Shown here: piece after piece, positions 35,516 to 36,069 of the stretch
Layout: each line of letters begins with the position of its first letter
Position numbering within the stretch: the stretch's first letter is position 1
Assembly: GCA_905480125.1 (NCBI GenBank)
Contig: CAJQPE010000107.1
Coordinates: forward strand, 1 to 36,069
DNA from: an uncultured Flavobacteriales bacterium
GTDB taxonomy: Bacteria > Bacteroidota > Bacteroidia > Flavobacteriales_G > NORP312
DNA length: 36,069 nt
Direction of reading: 5' to 3'
Position numbers and translations under genes: made by a program
Notes under the pieces: model-generated
What the model was told of the DNA's origin: nothing
What the model saw: only the letters and a program-made list of their open reading frames with translations
Database searches by the model: none

Positions 35516-36069
35516 CTACACTTTTTTTTCGGGATCATCTTCAAAGTCATAAAGGTAACCATCTTGATCACCAGAGTTACCGTATCCATAACCATATCCG
35601 TATCCGTATCCGTATCCGTATCCGTACTTACTATAGTAATAACTAAGTTTCTTTTGTTTGATGCTATTCAAAATAAGTGCGTTATTACTCATTTTGCTTT
35701 TTTCAATTATCCCGTCAATCATCTTAAGTTCGTTTCTCTTTGCTTTCATAGAATTTATAACATAAATAGTAACATCCATCTTCTTCATCAAAATCATTGC
35801 ATCGCTTATCAAACCTAAAGGGGGCGTGTCAAATATCAAGTAATCGTATTTACTATTAACCTCATCAATAAATTTAATCATCTGATCTGACATAATTAAT
35901 TCAGATGGATTGGGAGGAACTGGACCAGCAAAGACAACATCTAAATATTCCACGTGCGTTTTTTGAACCACTTCACCAAAGGTCTTTTTATTACTTAACA
36001 AATTAGACAATCCTTTGTCGTTTTCGGCATCAAACATTTTGTTAATTTTTGGTTTATGCAGATCGACAT
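35516..36069 (-). CDS. Polysaccharide-export tyrosine autokinase (Wzc/CpsD type), C-terminal part (cut by window edge)
   Basis: At least 184 residues visible; the frame is open to the right edge. VDLHKPKINKMFDAENDKGL is the conserved stretch just after Walker A, and YDYLIFDTPPLGLISDAMIL is the Walker B region of bacterial tyrosine kinases. The tail SYYYSKYGYG continues with eight Tyr-Gly pairs and then GYLYDF, a tyrosine cluster as used for autophosphorylation. Such kinases control polymer length and export together with a Wza-type pore. The Walker A motif and chain-length domain are outside the window. It heads the polysaccharide operon as seen here. Confidence 0.9.
   Translation of the reverse strand, partial: VDLHKPKINKMFDAENDKGLSNLLSNKKTFGEVVQKTHVEYLDVVFAGPVPPNPSELIMSDQMIKFIDEVNSKYDYLIFDTPPLGLISDAMILMKKMDVTIYVINSMKAKRNELKMIDGIIEKSKMSNNALILNSIKQKKLSYYYSKYGYGYGYGYGYGYGYGNSGDQDGYLYDFEDDPEKKV
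35579..35626 (-). repeat. Hexanucleotide repeat coding for eight Tyr-Gly pairs
   Basis: Eight tandem 6-bp units (mostly TACGGA, with variants TATGGT, TATGGA and TACGGT at one end) encode the (Tyr-Gly)8 tail of the kinase. Five units are identical, a tract liable to gain or lose units by slippage. Each change adds or removes one Tyr-Gly pair without shifting frame. Confidence 0.93.

Noticed and set aside
35564-35818. Plus-strand frame with a Ser-Val repeat opposite the kinase tail
   Set aside because: It is the antisense reading of the Tyr-Gly hexanucleotide repeat; the minus strand has kinase motifs.

Overview
The window reads as chromosomal DNA of a Bacteroidota bacterium, most likely a marine or aquatic member of the Flavobacteriia or a related class. 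The evidence is the low GC content, the ribosomal-protein order rpmB / rpmG / DUF4295 / (ftsY), type IX secretion (T9SS) proteins (a CHU_C/type-B sorting domain, a PorG-like DUF6089 barrel and a PorE-like TPR/propeller/OmpA protein), a GH3-serine hydrolase fusion, and several copies of the Bacteroidota promoter motif TAnnTTTG. No tRNA, rRNA, insertion sequence, CRISPR array or prophage was seen.

Layout. (1) 1-4064, minus strand: Usp, cinA, rpmB, then rpmG, DUF4295 and the start of ftsY, whose N-terminal region is a 117-bp tandem repeat. (2) 4087-5724, plus strand: a nucleoside phosphorylase followed directly by aroE. (3) 5739-7055, minus: an LVIVD-type surface lipoprotein whose terminator lies inside the end of aroE. 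(4) 7110-7830: a clearly broken outer-membrane-type gene. (5) 7975-12767, minus: htpG, the PorE-like OmpA protein and a nitroreductase. (6) 12821-13925, plus: a stand-alone glutamine amidotransferase overlapping a CPBP membrane protease. (7) 14059-18120: a GH3-serine hydrolase fusion lipoprotein facing away from an unknown lipoprotein. (8) 18188-25854, minus: a long probable operon of flavin oxidase, two M16 peptidases, a T9SS cargo protein, NfeD, FloA and carbonic anhydrase. (9) 25962-26873, plus: the PorG-like barrel. (10) 26892-36069, minus: a tightly overlapping surface-polysaccharide operon with a tyrosine kinase (cut by the window edge), a Wzy-like polymerase, an SGNH protein, glycosyltransferase, sugar epimerase, asparagine synthetase, glycosyltransferase, acetyltransferase and glycosyltransferase.

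Most genes are housekeeping or cell-envelope functions. The least ordinary points are: the repeat-expanded FtsY N-terminus; the 23-bp hairpin and facing promoter motifs at the Usp/phosphorylase start; a terminator buried in aroE codons; one certain and two possible decayed genes in intergenic gaps; the interlocked divergent promoter at nitroreductase/amidotransferase; and the hexanucleotide Tyr-Gly repeat in the kinase tail. I did not see a clearly new multi-gene defence or mobile system.
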